Source: Armatimonadota bacterium (GTDB lineage Bacteria; Armatimonadota; Zipacnadia; Zipacnadales; VGFC01). From it: DNA of 35,560 nt. Every line of letters starts with the position of its first letter. Position 1 is the first letter of the stretch. The notes beneath the pieces are model-generated. The model saw only the letters and a program-made list of their open reading frames with translations. It was not told where the DNA came from and made no database searches. The position numbers and the translations under genes are program-made. The stretch covers positions 1 through 35,560 of the forward strand of contig VGFC01000023.1 in NCBI GenBank assembly GCA_016869045.1, in the 5' to 3' direction. Positions 23,876 through 31,109 of the stretch are shown here, one piece after another.

Positions 23876-23904
23876 ATTGTAGTGGATACGCTGGTGAGTG
23901 TCAA
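23876..23904 (-). promoter_or_regulatory. Sigma-70 promoter of the leuA leader
   Basis: On the minus strand, a perfect -35 TTGACA (plus 23899-23904), a 17-bp spacer and -10 TACAAT (plus 23876-23881). The expected start, near 23869, precedes stem I of the T-box. It lies about 70 bp beyond the stop of the upstream beta-helix gene, so leuA is an independent unit. The 23500-23972 gap is fully explained by promoter, T-box and a short tail with three ATGGGTG-like repeats before the leuA ribosome binding site. Confidence 0.85.
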
Positions 23905-23972
23905 TGGTGACGGCCGGAGTCGGGGAGATGCGGAGTTGCGCAGTTCAGGAGAACGGCGACGGCACGAACGGC

Positions 23973-26495
23973 TCAGCGCCATTCTTCTGCGCGGTAGCCC
24001 CCGACGCCTATACGCTCCACGGGGATCGGCTCGAAGCCAAGCCCAATGGCGGGCGAGTTAGGCTGCAGGCGGTAGTCGTCGTGCGCGGCGTCCATGAAGA
24101 GCGGGTCGGCGATCCGCGAGTGTGTGTCGAAGCCCCCTGCGAGCCACTGCACCCAGGCGCCCTCGGGGGTGAGGCCGCGAGTGCTCTGGGCAAGGTCCTC
24201 GGCAGCGCTCCACAGGAGGTTCCCGTCGCACTCCCGAAGGACGGCGCGATCCCAGCCGCCCGAGCGCATGTAGGCCGCCTCGGCGTTCGACCAGACCACA
24301 ATGTTGCGGCGGAACACGTTGTTGCGCATCTCGGCCGCGCCGTTGTACTCCGCCTGCTGCAGGAGGCCGTCCACGAACACGTTGTTCTCTACCACGTTGT
24401 CGAAGCCCAGGTGGTTGTGATACCCACCCCGGTACGTCCGCGCGACGATGTTGCCGATCACCTGAGTGCCGCTGCTGTAGTCATCGAGGTACACGCCCCA
24501 CGTGTAGAAGGGGCTGATGATCCCGCCCTCGGGCAGGTGCTTCATCCCGACCACGTCGAGAATGAGGTTGTAGCGGATGACGTTGCCGCTGGCCTGTTGG
24601 TCGCGGCCGAGGGTCTCGATGGCGCCCGTGTCGTTGGTCTCCAGGTTCGTGCGCAGCATCTCGTTGTACTCGGCGATGTTGTCATGCGAGACCGCGTTCG
24701 GCCCATAGGACTTGAAGGACACTGCGTAGCGCGGGACATCAGTGATCGTGTTGTGCGCGACGCGGTGCCCGCTCCCCGTGGTGACATACACTCCCGCGAC
24801 GTGCTTGTAGATCCGCCCCAGGAAGCTCATCTCGCAGCCTGCGACGGTGCAGTCCGTCGGCTGCGTGGCCGTATCGTCGACCATGATGACCCCGCCGCCG
24901 CCCATGTGCGTGATCTTGCACCCCAGCACCTTGCAGCGCGTCGAGTTCACCGCGAACTTCACCGCGTTGCCGCCCAGTTGGCTGAAGGTGCAGCCCTCGA
25001 TCACGATGTCACGCGCGTGATCGATCCACACGGCCGCGTCCTCGTCCTGGTAGAGCGACTTGATCCCGGGCGAGTAGGTCGTGTCCCTGAAGCTCAGCCC
25101 GCGGAAGTGGATGTACTCGGGCCAGGTGTCGTCTTCGGTGCTGCCGCGAACCTCGATGAGGCGGTCGAGTCGGGGTGCGACGACGCCCTGCTCCTCGAAG
25201 TCGGCGCTCCTCGGAATGTAGAGCAGCTCGCCGGCCTGATCGTCGGCGAAGAACTCGCCGGGTTGGTCGAGGGCCTCGCGCACATTGCGCAGGTAGTAGC
25301 GGTTCCCGCGCTCCACGTTCTGCTGGACGTTCTGGCCGGTCAAGGTGAGGACACACTCAGCCCAGTCCACGCCGCCGACCAGGATCGGGCCACCGACCCA
25401 ACCCCAGGCGGGGAAGATCATCACATCCGCGCCCGTCAGGTCCCAGCCGCGCGGGATGTCGCCCTCCGCGAACGGCAGCCTGTCTGGGCTCGCGGGGAAA
25501 GTCAGGTCGCGGGTCATCTCGCGCCCTTGCGCCTGCTTCCAGGCTTCGGCCTGGATGACGGTGAGGTGGCGACCTTCGGCGGGCGGAGCGAGGTTCGTGC
25601 CCTGTGGCGTCCAGTTCGGGTCGTCGCAGATGGCGAAGGCATCGAAGTTGATTCCGCCGCCCTGCCGGTTGGTCCACCGCAGCGTGTGCTTGCCTTGGGT
25701 CAGCGGCAGCGTCGCGCATCGCGACCACGCGAACGTCTGCCAGCCACCCGTGTCCGGTAGGCTCTCCAGCGTGATGTCCTCGCCCCCGTCGATCTGAAAC
25801 GTCGTCCGCCCGGCCATGTCGGTCCGGCCGAAGGGGGCGTTGAGCGCGCCGTAGTACACCCACAGCGCGTAGCTACCGGCGACGGGTGTGTCGATCTCCC
25901 ACTCGATCCAATCCCCCGGCGTGTGGATGTTCGCGACCGTGGACCCGAAGGCCCCCGCCTCGTTCAGCTTCGGCCGGGCGAACAGCCAGCCGCCCTTGTA
26001 CGGCTCGTCCGGCACCGCGTTTGGGTGCCGCGCGAGCGTCTGCATCTCGTCGCCTACGCGCAGTTGCCGGATGCGCCACTGCCCGTCTCCGGCCTCTGGG
26101 ACGGAGGCCTTCCAGACGTCGCCTTCGCCTTGCGTCCACCCCGCAATCGGTTGCCCGCCGCTCAGCACGACCGTCTCGCCCTCTTGGGCCATCCAGACGA
26201 CCGGATGCTCGGGTGTGCCCGAGTCCTCCGGCCCGAGGAGCAGCGGCGCATCGAGGTAGTAGACACCGCCCGCCAGGATCACCTTGCGGTCGAGGTTCCG
26301 GTCGAAGACACGGACCACGTCGCGCGCCTTGCCCAGCGACCGCAGAGGGCCGTCCGTACCCTCGGCGTTCGGCGCCTGCAGCGCCCCGGACCAGCCGTCA
26401 TCACCCTTCGGCGACACATAGACGGTGCTCTGCGCGGCGAGGGCTGGATCGGACGCTGAGACGGTAAGCACAAGTAGGCTCCAGGCAGCAATCAC
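23973..26495 (-). CDS. Secreted right-handed parallel beta-helix protein (polysaccharide lyase-like)
   Basis: 840 residues from GTG 26493-26495, chosen because GGAGGA lies 7 nt upstream and the next residues (IAAWSLLVLTVSASDPALAA) form a Sec signal peptide ending before QSTVYVSPKGDDGWSG, a start typical of beta-helix enzymes. Residues ~180-300 hold a carbohydrate-binding-like insert (GSYALWVYYGALNAPFG...TLRWTNRQGGGINFDAFAI). Residues ~480-800 show the beta-helix ladder with recurring N-x-I/V-x-x-N motifs (VAHNTITDVP, VIGNIVARTYRGG, VENNVFVDGLL, RNNVFRRNIVVWSN). Proteins of this shape are usually pectate-lyase-like or mannuronan-epimerase-like enzymes that work on extracellular polysaccharide; the substrate is unknown. 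It is divergent from the flavoprotein gene at 26631. Confidence 0.8.
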   Translation of the reverse strand: MIAAWSLLVLTVSASDPALAAQSTVYVSPKGDDGWSGALQAPNAEGTDGPLRSLGKARDVVRVFDRNLDRKVILAGGVYYLDAPLLLGPEDSGTPEHPVVWMAQEGETVVLSGGQPIAGWTQGEGDVWKASVPEAGDGQWRIRQLRVGDEMQTLARHPNAVPDEPYKGGWLFARPKLNEAGAFGSTVANIHTPGDWIEWEIDTPVAGSYALWVYYGALNAPFGRTDMAGRTTFQIDGGEDITLESLPDTGGWQTFAWSRCATLPLTQGKHTLRWTNRQGGGINFDAFAICDDPNWTPQGTNLAPPAEGRHLTVIQAEAWKQAQGREMTRDLTFPASPDRLPFAEGDIPRGWDLTGADVMIFPAWGWVGGPILVGGVDWAECVLTLTGQNVQQNVERGNRYYLRNVREALDQPGEFFADDQAGELLYIPRSADFEEQGVVAPRLDRLIEVRGSTEDDTWPEYIHFRGLSFRDTTYSPGIKSLYQDEDAAVWIDHARDIVIEGCTFSQLGGNAVKFAVNSTRCKVLGCKITHMGGGGVIMVDDTATQPTDCTVAGCEMSFLGRIYKHVAGVYVTTGSGHRVAHNTITDVPRYAVSFKSYGPNAVSHDNIAEYNEMLRTNLETNDTGAIETLGRDQQASGNVIRYNLILDVVGMKHLPEGGIISPFYTWGVYLDDYSSGTQVIGNIVARTYRGGYHNHLGFDNVVENNVFVDGLLQQAEYNGAAEMRNNVFRRNIVVWSNAEAAYMRSGGWDRAVLRECDGNLLWSAAEDLAQSTRGLTPEGAWVQWLAGGFDTHSRIADPLFMDAAHDDYRLQPNSPAIGLGFEPIPVERIGVGGYRAEEWR

Positions 26496-26532
26496 GAGAG
26501 GCTCCTCCGGTCGGCTGCTCCCGCGCTCAGGT

Positions 26533-26546
26533 TGGACCCGGGTCCA
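26533..26546. promoter_or_regulatory. Perfect 14-bp palindrome TGGACCCGGGTCCA in a divergent intergenic region
   Basis: It lies between the divergent beta-helix and flavoprotein genes, 37 bp from the former's start codon and 84 bp from the latter's. Size and place fit an operator for a dimeric regulator. No second copy was found in the window and no clear -35/-10 pair surrounds it. Confidence 0.35.
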
Positions 26547-26630
26547 TGTGATTCCTGCTCGGCGAGGATTCCGAGCCACGATGGACGAACAGGACCCCGC
26601 CGTACGACGATCACGTACTGGAGGCCTTAC

Positions 26631-27206
26631 ATGAAGGTAGTAGCCATCAACGGAAGCGCGCGGAAGGACGGCAACACCGCGCTGTTGGTGAAACATGTCT
26701 TCGAGGAGCTGAACGCAGCGGGCATCGAGACCGAGATGATCCAGCTGGCGGGGCAGCCCCTGAAGGGCTGCATCGCGTGTTACCGCTGCTTCGAGAGCAA
26801 GGACGGGCAGTGCGCCCAGAAGGACGACATCGTCAACGAGTGCCTGCCGAAGATGGCCGAGGCCGACGGGATCATCCTCGCCTCGCCGACCTACTTCGCG
26901 GGCATGAGCGCGCAACTCAAGTGCTTCTGCGACCGCGCCTTCTTCGTCGCCCGGGCGAACGACGACCTGTTCGCGCGCAAGGTCGGCGCGGCGGTGGTTG
27001 CGGTCCGCCGGGGCGGGGCGGTGCCCGCCTTCGACTCGATCAACCACTACTTCCTCATCGGGCAGATGATCGTGCCCGGGTCGGTCTACTGGAACATGGG
27101 TATCGGCCGCGACATCGGGGAGGTCGAAGGGGACGAGGAGGGCGTGAAGACGATGAAGACGCTCGGGCAGAACATGGCGTGGCTTCTGCAGAAACTCGCC
27201 GGGTAG
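26631..27206 (+). CDS. Iron-sulfur flavoprotein / NADPH-dependent FMN reductase family
   Basis: 191 residues from ATG 26631 with GGAGG 6 nt upstream. The flavodoxin-like fold begins MKVVAINGSARKDGNTALL, the FMN phosphate loop, with SPTYFAGMSAQLKCFCDR as the second flavin-contact segment. A compact cysteine motif C47-x2-C50-x2-C53-x7-C61 lies after strand 2, as in archaeal-type iron-sulfur flavoproteins, where it binds a [4Fe-4S] cluster. Such proteins transfer electrons between ferredoxin and small acceptors or reduce oxygen species. It is read in the same direction as the methyltransferase gene 40 bp downstream and may supply low-potential electrons, for example for corrinoid reactivation; that link is inference. 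Confidence 0.85.
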   Translation: MKVVAINGSARKDGNTALLVKHVFEELNAAGIETEMIQLAGQPLKGCIACYRCFESKDGQCAQKDDIVNECLPKMAEADGIILASPTYFAGMSAQLKCFCDRAFFVARANDDLFARKVGAAVVAVRRGGAVPAFDSINHYFLIGQMIVPGSVYWNMGIGRDIGEVEGDEEGVKTMKTLGQNMAWLLQKLAG

Positions 27207-27246
27207 TGCAGGCAACCTCGCCTGTCGGTTTGGGAGGCAGATCACG

Positions 27247-28443
27247 ATGGCACAGGACATGGAGCAGCTGTACCAGGAGCGCATGAAGCGCTACACGACG
27301 GCGATGCGAAACGGCAAGCCGGACAAGGTGCCGATCCGGCCCTTCGTGGCGGAGTTCACCGCGAAGTACGCCGGCTACACGTGCCAGGAAGTGACCCACG
27401 ACTACCAGAAGGCCTTCGACGCGGCCTGCAAGTGCGCCGCGGACTTCGACTGGGATGCGGTTGTGGGGAACATGGTGTATGTGTGGACCGGCCTGACCGA
27501 AGCGCAAGGTACGCAGTACTACGCCGTCCCCGGCATCGGCCTCGACGCCGACGTGGGCTTCCAGTACAAGGAGCCCTCCGAGGAACGTGCCTACATGCAG
27601 CCCGAGGACTACGACGCGCTGATCGACGACCCGACCGGCTTCCTCTACAACGTCTGGCTGCCGCGCGTCTCGGCCGATGTGGCGCCCCTTGGCTCCCCTG
27701 CCACCTTCCGCAACAACCTCGCCTTCGTCAAGGGCGGCATGGCGATGATGCAGTACTTCAGCGGCTTTGGCGAGCAGGCCGCCCGGCTGCGCAAGGAGTC
27801 GGGCACGGTCTCCGCCATCGCCGGCATCCTCAAGGCGCCCTTTGACATCCTCGCCGACAAGCTGCGCGGCTTCATCGGGCTGACGATGGACCTCTGGGAG
27901 CGGCCGAAGAAGGTCCTCGCCGCCTGCGAGGCTCTCATGCCGCACCTCACTTGGGTCGCGCTCTCCGGCGCCGACCCGGACAAGAACGTGCCCATCAGCA
28001 TCTGGATGCACCGGGGCTGCGTGCCGTTCATCTCGCCTGCTCAGTTCGATCGCCTCTACTGGGCGACGCTGAAACCGATCATCGAGGAGATCATCTCGCG
28101 CGGTCACCAGGTCCTCTTCTACGCCGAGGGCAACTGGCGCCCGCACCTGAAGGCCTTCGCCGAGCTGCCGCCGGGCAGCATCATCTGCCACGTCGATCAG
28201 GACGACATCTTCGCGGTGCACGAGGTGCTCGGCCATCGCTTCTGCCTCAGCGGCGGCATCCCGAACTTCCTGCTGAGCTACGGCACGCCGGACCAGGTCC
28301 GGGAGCACTGCCGCAAGGTCATCGACGGCGTCGCCCGCGACGGCGGCTACATCTGCGACGCCAGCGCCATCATGCAGGACGACACCAGCATCGAGAACAT
28401 GCGGGCGATGACCGACTTCGTCCGCGAGTATGGGGTGTACTGA
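27247..28443 (+). CDS. URO-D family (MtaA/CmuA-like) methyltransferase
   Basis: 398 residues from ATG 27247 (GGGAGG upstream). The fold family is uroporphyrinogen decarboxylase, but the protein lacks the usual HemE N-terminus and is longer. Segments such as KPDKVPIRPFVAEF, VPISIWMHRGCVPFISPAQFDRLYWATLKPIIEEI, HQVLFYAEGNWRPHLKAFAELP and ICHVDQDDIF match the methyltransferase branch that moves methyl groups between a corrinoid protein and a thiol. Heme synthesis is unlikely because no other hem gene is near. It is followed by a 59-residue gene starting one base after its stop. The natural substrate is unknown. Confidence 0.85.
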   Translation: MAQDMEQLYQERMKRYTTAMRNGKPDKVPIRPFVAEFTAKYAGYTCQEVTHDYQKAFDAACKCAADFDWDAVVGNMVYVWTGLTEAQGTQYYAVPGIGLDADVGFQYKEPSEERAYMQPEDYDALIDDPTGFLYNVWLPRVSADVAPLGSPATFRNNLAFVKGGMAMMQYFSGFGEQAARLRKESGTVSAIAGILKAPFDILADKLRGFIGLTMDLWERPKKVLAACEALMPHLTWVALSGADPDKNVPISIWMHRGCVPFISPAQFDRLYWATLKPIIEEIISRGHQVLFYAEGNWRPHLKAFAELPPGSIICHVDQDDIFAVHEVLGHRFCLSGGIPNFLLSYGTPDQVREHCRKVIDGVARDGGYICDASAIMQDDTSIENMRAMTDFVREYGVY

Positions 28444-28444
28444 G

Positions 28445-28624
28445 ATGAGCGACGAACGGAAGGCCGAGCAGCCCAAGCGCCCGCCCGGCGTCTGCGTCCC
28501 CTGGCAGGAGAAGCTCAAGGAACTCCCCGAGATCAAGGGCGACCGCGAGCTGGTCCAGCGCGTCTGGGAGGACGTGGACGCGCTGGGCTATGTCTACATC
28601 TGGCACTGCCTGCTGTCGTTCTGA
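28445..28624 (+). CDS. Small protein (59 aa) coupled to URO-D methyltransferase, function unknown
   Basis: ATG 28445-28447 begins one nucleotide after the URO-D stop codon (28441-28443), indicating translational coupling. The product is soluble and charged, starting MSDERKAEQPKRPPGV, with CVPWQEKLKELPEI in the middle and a hydrophobic, aromatic end VYIWHCLLSF. Two cysteines (about residues 17 and 55) and one histidine next to the second could bind metal or a cofactor. No known domain is recognised. Codon use and third-position GC match the neighbours, and the gap to the next ribosome binding site is normal, so it looks like a real gene. Confidence 0.6.
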   Translation: MSDERKAEQPKRPPGVCVPWQEKLKELPEIKGDRELVQRVWEDVDALGYVYIWHCLLSF

Positions 28625-28642
28625 CGCTCCGGAGAGACCACG

Positions 28643-30187
28643 ATGCGCCGCCCCGCGTTACTCGGGCTTGCTCTGGCGCTGCTCTGTGTGCTAAGCGTCG
28701 GGCAGGGCAGCAACCCCATCGGCAACCCCGGCTTCGAGAGCGTCACCGATGGCGCGATCCAGCAATGGACGCTGCCCTCGTATTGGATCGGTGAGATTGC
28801 GTCCGTCGCCGATCCGACGCAGGTACACTCGGGCTCGCGGGCGGCGCTGCTCGAGGCCGCGAAGAGCACCGACGGCAAGTGCTGGGGCCGCATACACAAC
28901 ATACAGGTTCCTGCCTCCTTCGGCCTGCGCTACCGCCTGTCGGTGTGGGCGAAGGGCACGGGCAGCCTGCGCCTCGGCATCATCAACTACCGCCCCGAGA
29001 AGCCCGGCCTCGAACCGTACACTTGGGCGTGGCAGGACGAGCCCCTGGCCCTCAGCGACGACTGGCAGCAGGCCTCCTTCGAGTTCACACCCGTCGATGT
29101 GAACGTGGACCGCGTGACCGCGGCGATCAACGTTGAGGGCGAAGGCGCCCAGGCGTGTCTGGATGACGTCTCACTGGAGGTCACTCGGCGCGCTGAGGGG
29201 GAGGTCCGAGCCAATCCCCCGTATGTGATGGCCCAGGCCGGCGAACGCATCGAGATCGCGCTGCGTGTCACGGAGGGGGGGAAGCCCTTCGCGAACGGCC
29301 GCCTCACGGCCATCGTCCGTGACCCCGATACGCCTCGCACCGAAGAGGTCGCCCTCGACCCGGACGGCGCGGCGACCTACTCGGTTCAGACAGACAAGAC
29401 GGAACTCCGCGAGCTGGCCTTCGTCGTCGCGGACCTCGGCGCGATGGCGACCGTGAACGTGGACGTGGTGGGGGAGGAGACGTACCGGGCCTTCGCGGAC
29501 GCGGCCGCCAAGACGACGCTGGAGTCCACAGCCCACCTGTTGTTCCTCGGTGACTCGCTGACGGACTTCCATCGCGGCTGGAACTACGTGGACCAGGTTG
29601 GCTTCTGGCTGCGGAAAGCGCGCGGCGAGCAGGTGACGGTGAGGAACGCCGGCGTGGGCGGCGACTACATCACCCGCGTGTGGCAGCGGCTCAGCGGCGA
29701 CAAGACCGCGTACCGGGCGTCGATGTACGACAACCTCTTCGAGCCGAAGCCGAGCCACGTCTTCATCTTCCTGGGCCACAACGACACCAAGCTCACCAGC
29801 GGGTCCGGCTTCACGCAGGCCGTGGTCTCCCCTGAGGAGTTCGAGTCCCTCTTCCGCCAGACCATCGACAAGGTCCGCACCGACACCGGCGCGCGCATCA
29901 CGCTGCTCTCCTCGACCTCCTCTGTCTACGAGATCACGAAGCCGAATGCCGAGAAGCTGCTGCAGACGCGCGGCTCCGCCTCGCTCTTCGGCAAACCCGA
30001 GGTGCTGGAGCAGTACAACGCCATTCTAGAGCGCATTGCCGAGAACACGGGCTGCGCCTACCTCGACGTCTACGAGCCGACCCGTACACACCCCGACAAG
30101 CCCAGCCTGTTCATGGCCGACGGGGTCCACGTCAACCTGGAGGGGAATCACCTCCTCGCCTTGGAGGTGCTGAAGGCCTTGCAGTGA
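28643..30187 (+). CDS. Secreted SGNH/GDSL hydrolase with N-terminal carbohydrate-binding-like domain
   Basis: 514 residues from ATG 28643 (GGAGAG upstream). The Sec signal MRRPALLGLALALLCVLSVG is followed by a jelly-roll domain at ~25-180 (NPGFESVTDGAIQQW, a typical CBM opening, to ACLDDVSLEV) and a linker beta domain. The SGNH domain at ~295-514 has block I FLGDSLTD (Ser305), block II GVGGDYI (Gly340), block III FIFLGHNDT (Asn380) and block V DGVHVN (Asp493, His496). All four conserved positions are intact. It should act as an extracellular esterase, for example removing acetyl or other acyl groups from polysaccharide. It sits between the methyltransferase unit and a sugar isomerase. Confidence 0.88.
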   Translation: MRRPALLGLALALLCVLSVGQGSNPIGNPGFESVTDGAIQQWTLPSYWIGEIASVADPTQVHSGSRAALLEAAKSTDGKCWGRIHNIQVPASFGLRYRLSVWAKGTGSLRLGIINYRPEKPGLEPYTWAWQDEPLALSDDWQQASFEFTPVDVNVDRVTAAINVEGEGAQACLDDVSLEVTRRAEGEVRANPPYVMAQAGERIEIALRVTEGGKPFANGRLTAIVRDPDTPRTEEVALDPDGAATYSVQTDKTELRELAFVVADLGAMATVNVDVVGEETYRAFADAAAKTTLESTAHLLFLGDSLTDFHRGWNYVDQVGFWLRKARGEQVTVRNAGVGGDYITRVWQRLSGDKTAYRASMYDNLFEPKPSHVFIFLGHNDTKLTSGSGFTQAVVSPEEFESLFRQTIDKVRTDTGARITLLSSTSSVYEITKPNAEKLLQTRGSASLFGKPEVLEQYNAILERIAENTGCAYLDVYEPTRTHPDKPSLFMADGVHVNLEGNHLLALEVLKALQ

Positions 30188-30196
30188 ATACGGCGT

Positions 30197-30269
30197 GGGC
30201 GGCTCACGAGCCGCCCCTACGAGACGTGACGTAACGGATTGCAGGGTAGGGGCACAGCGTGCTGTGCCC
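30197..30269. repeat. REPIN-like pair of palindromes with inward CTAC/GTAG heads
   Basis: The left half is GGGCGGCTC-AC-GAGCCGCCC followed directly by CTAC (30217-30220). The right half is GTAG (30246-30249) followed directly by GGGCACAGC-GT-GCTGTGCCC. The loops (AC and GT) are complementary, the stems start with the same GGGC, and the rest of each stem differs while staying fully paired. A 25-bp spacer separates the heads. It lies between the esterase stop and the isomerase start and has the same architecture as 2624-2686. Confidence 0.75.
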
Positions 30270-30300
30270 GGTGTGACCACACGAACGAGGAGTCCACAGG

Positions 30301-31050
30301 ATGAAACCGATTGGCTTGCAGCTGTACACCCTCCGGGAGTGGGCTGCGGAAGACTTCCCGGCGGTGCTCAAGAAGGTCGCGGAGATCGGCTACAAGGGCG
30401 TCGAGTTCGCCGGCCTGCACGGGATGCCGGCCGCTGAGGTGCGGAACATGATCGACGACCTCGGCATGGTCGCCTGCAGCGCGCACGGGGGCATCCCGAC
30501 GGCCGAGACGGCTGACCAGATCATCGACGAGTGCAACACCCTCGGCCACACGCGCCTCGTGACCGGGCCGGGCGGTGCACTCGACACGATGGACAACGTC
30601 CTCGCCGCTGCCGACCGCCTGAACGCGGGCATCGAGGCCCTAGGCAAGTCCGGCATCCGGCTGGGCCTGCACAACCACTGGGCGGAGTTCCAGCCGGTGG
30701 ACGGCGCGCTCCCCGAGGACGTGATCCTCGAGAAGTGCCCCGACCTGTTCGCGCAGCTTGACGTCTACTGGGTCGCCGTCGGTGGGCCTGACTCGGCGAC
30801 GACCCTCGCTCGTCTGAAGGGCCGGGCGCCGCTGCTGCACATCAAGGACGGGATGATCGACCCGCCCCAGCCGCACACCGCCGTCGGCCAGGGCGTCCTC
30901 GACATGCCGAAGATCATCGCCGCCGCCGATCCGAACGTGCTCGAGTGGCTGATCGTCGAGCTCGATTCCTGCGCGACGGACATGACGCAGGCCGTCGAGG
31001 ACAGCTACCGGTATATGATCGACAACGGCTTGGCGGCGGGGAACAGGTAG
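30301..31050 (+). CDS. Sugar phosphate isomerase/epimerase (TIM barrel)
   Basis: 249 residues from ATG 30301. The start MKPIGLQLYTLREW and the sequence of metal- and substrate-binding motifs are those of the xylose-isomerase-like family: GYKGVEFAG, GLHNHWAEF, AQLDVYWVAVGG, LLHIKDG and WLIVELDSC. Enzymes of this type isomerise or epimerise free or phosphorylated sugars and inositols in the cytosol. The HNHxxEF plus DVYW pattern is common in catabolic clusters of polysaccharide degraders. It follows the secreted esterase in the same direction; a REPIN-like repeat lies between them, so co-transcription is possible but not certain. Confidence 0.85.
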   Translation: MKPIGLQLYTLREWAAEDFPAVLKKVAEIGYKGVEFAGLHGMPAAEVRNMIDDLGMVACSAHGGIPTAETADQIIDECNTLGHTRLVTGPGGALDTMDNVLAAADRLNAGIEALGKSGIRLGLHNHWAEFQPVDGALPEDVILEKCPDLFAQLDVYWVAVGGPDSATTLARLKGRAPLLHIKDGMIDPPQPHTAVGQGVLDMPKIIAAADPNVLEWLIVELDSCATDMTQAVEDSYRYMIDNGLAAGNR

Positions 31051-31057
31051 GCCCATA

Positions 31058-31109
31058 GGTGACAGGCACCATTTCCCGCGTACGTCTGCGGCAAATGGTG
31101 CCTGTCACC
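31058..31109. repeat. Inverted-repeat hairpin between convergent genes, ATTT/AAAT heads
   Basis: Perfect 17-bp arms at 31058-31074 and 31093-31109 with an 18-nt centre; the centre adds four more pairs (CCGC/GCGG) after one mismatch. Each arm is itself a small hairpin, GGTG-ACAGG-CACC, followed by ATTT on the left; the right arm is the mirror image with AAAT. It may act as a bidirectional terminator between the isomerase and the sulfatase. The sulfatase stop codon (31105-31107) lies inside the right arm. Confidence 0.7.

Noticed and set aside
23898-25760. A 620-codon plus-strand frame opposite the beta-helix gene
   Set aside because: It is antisense to a gene with signal peptide, ribosome binding site and beta-helix repeats, and it starts inside the leuA promoter.
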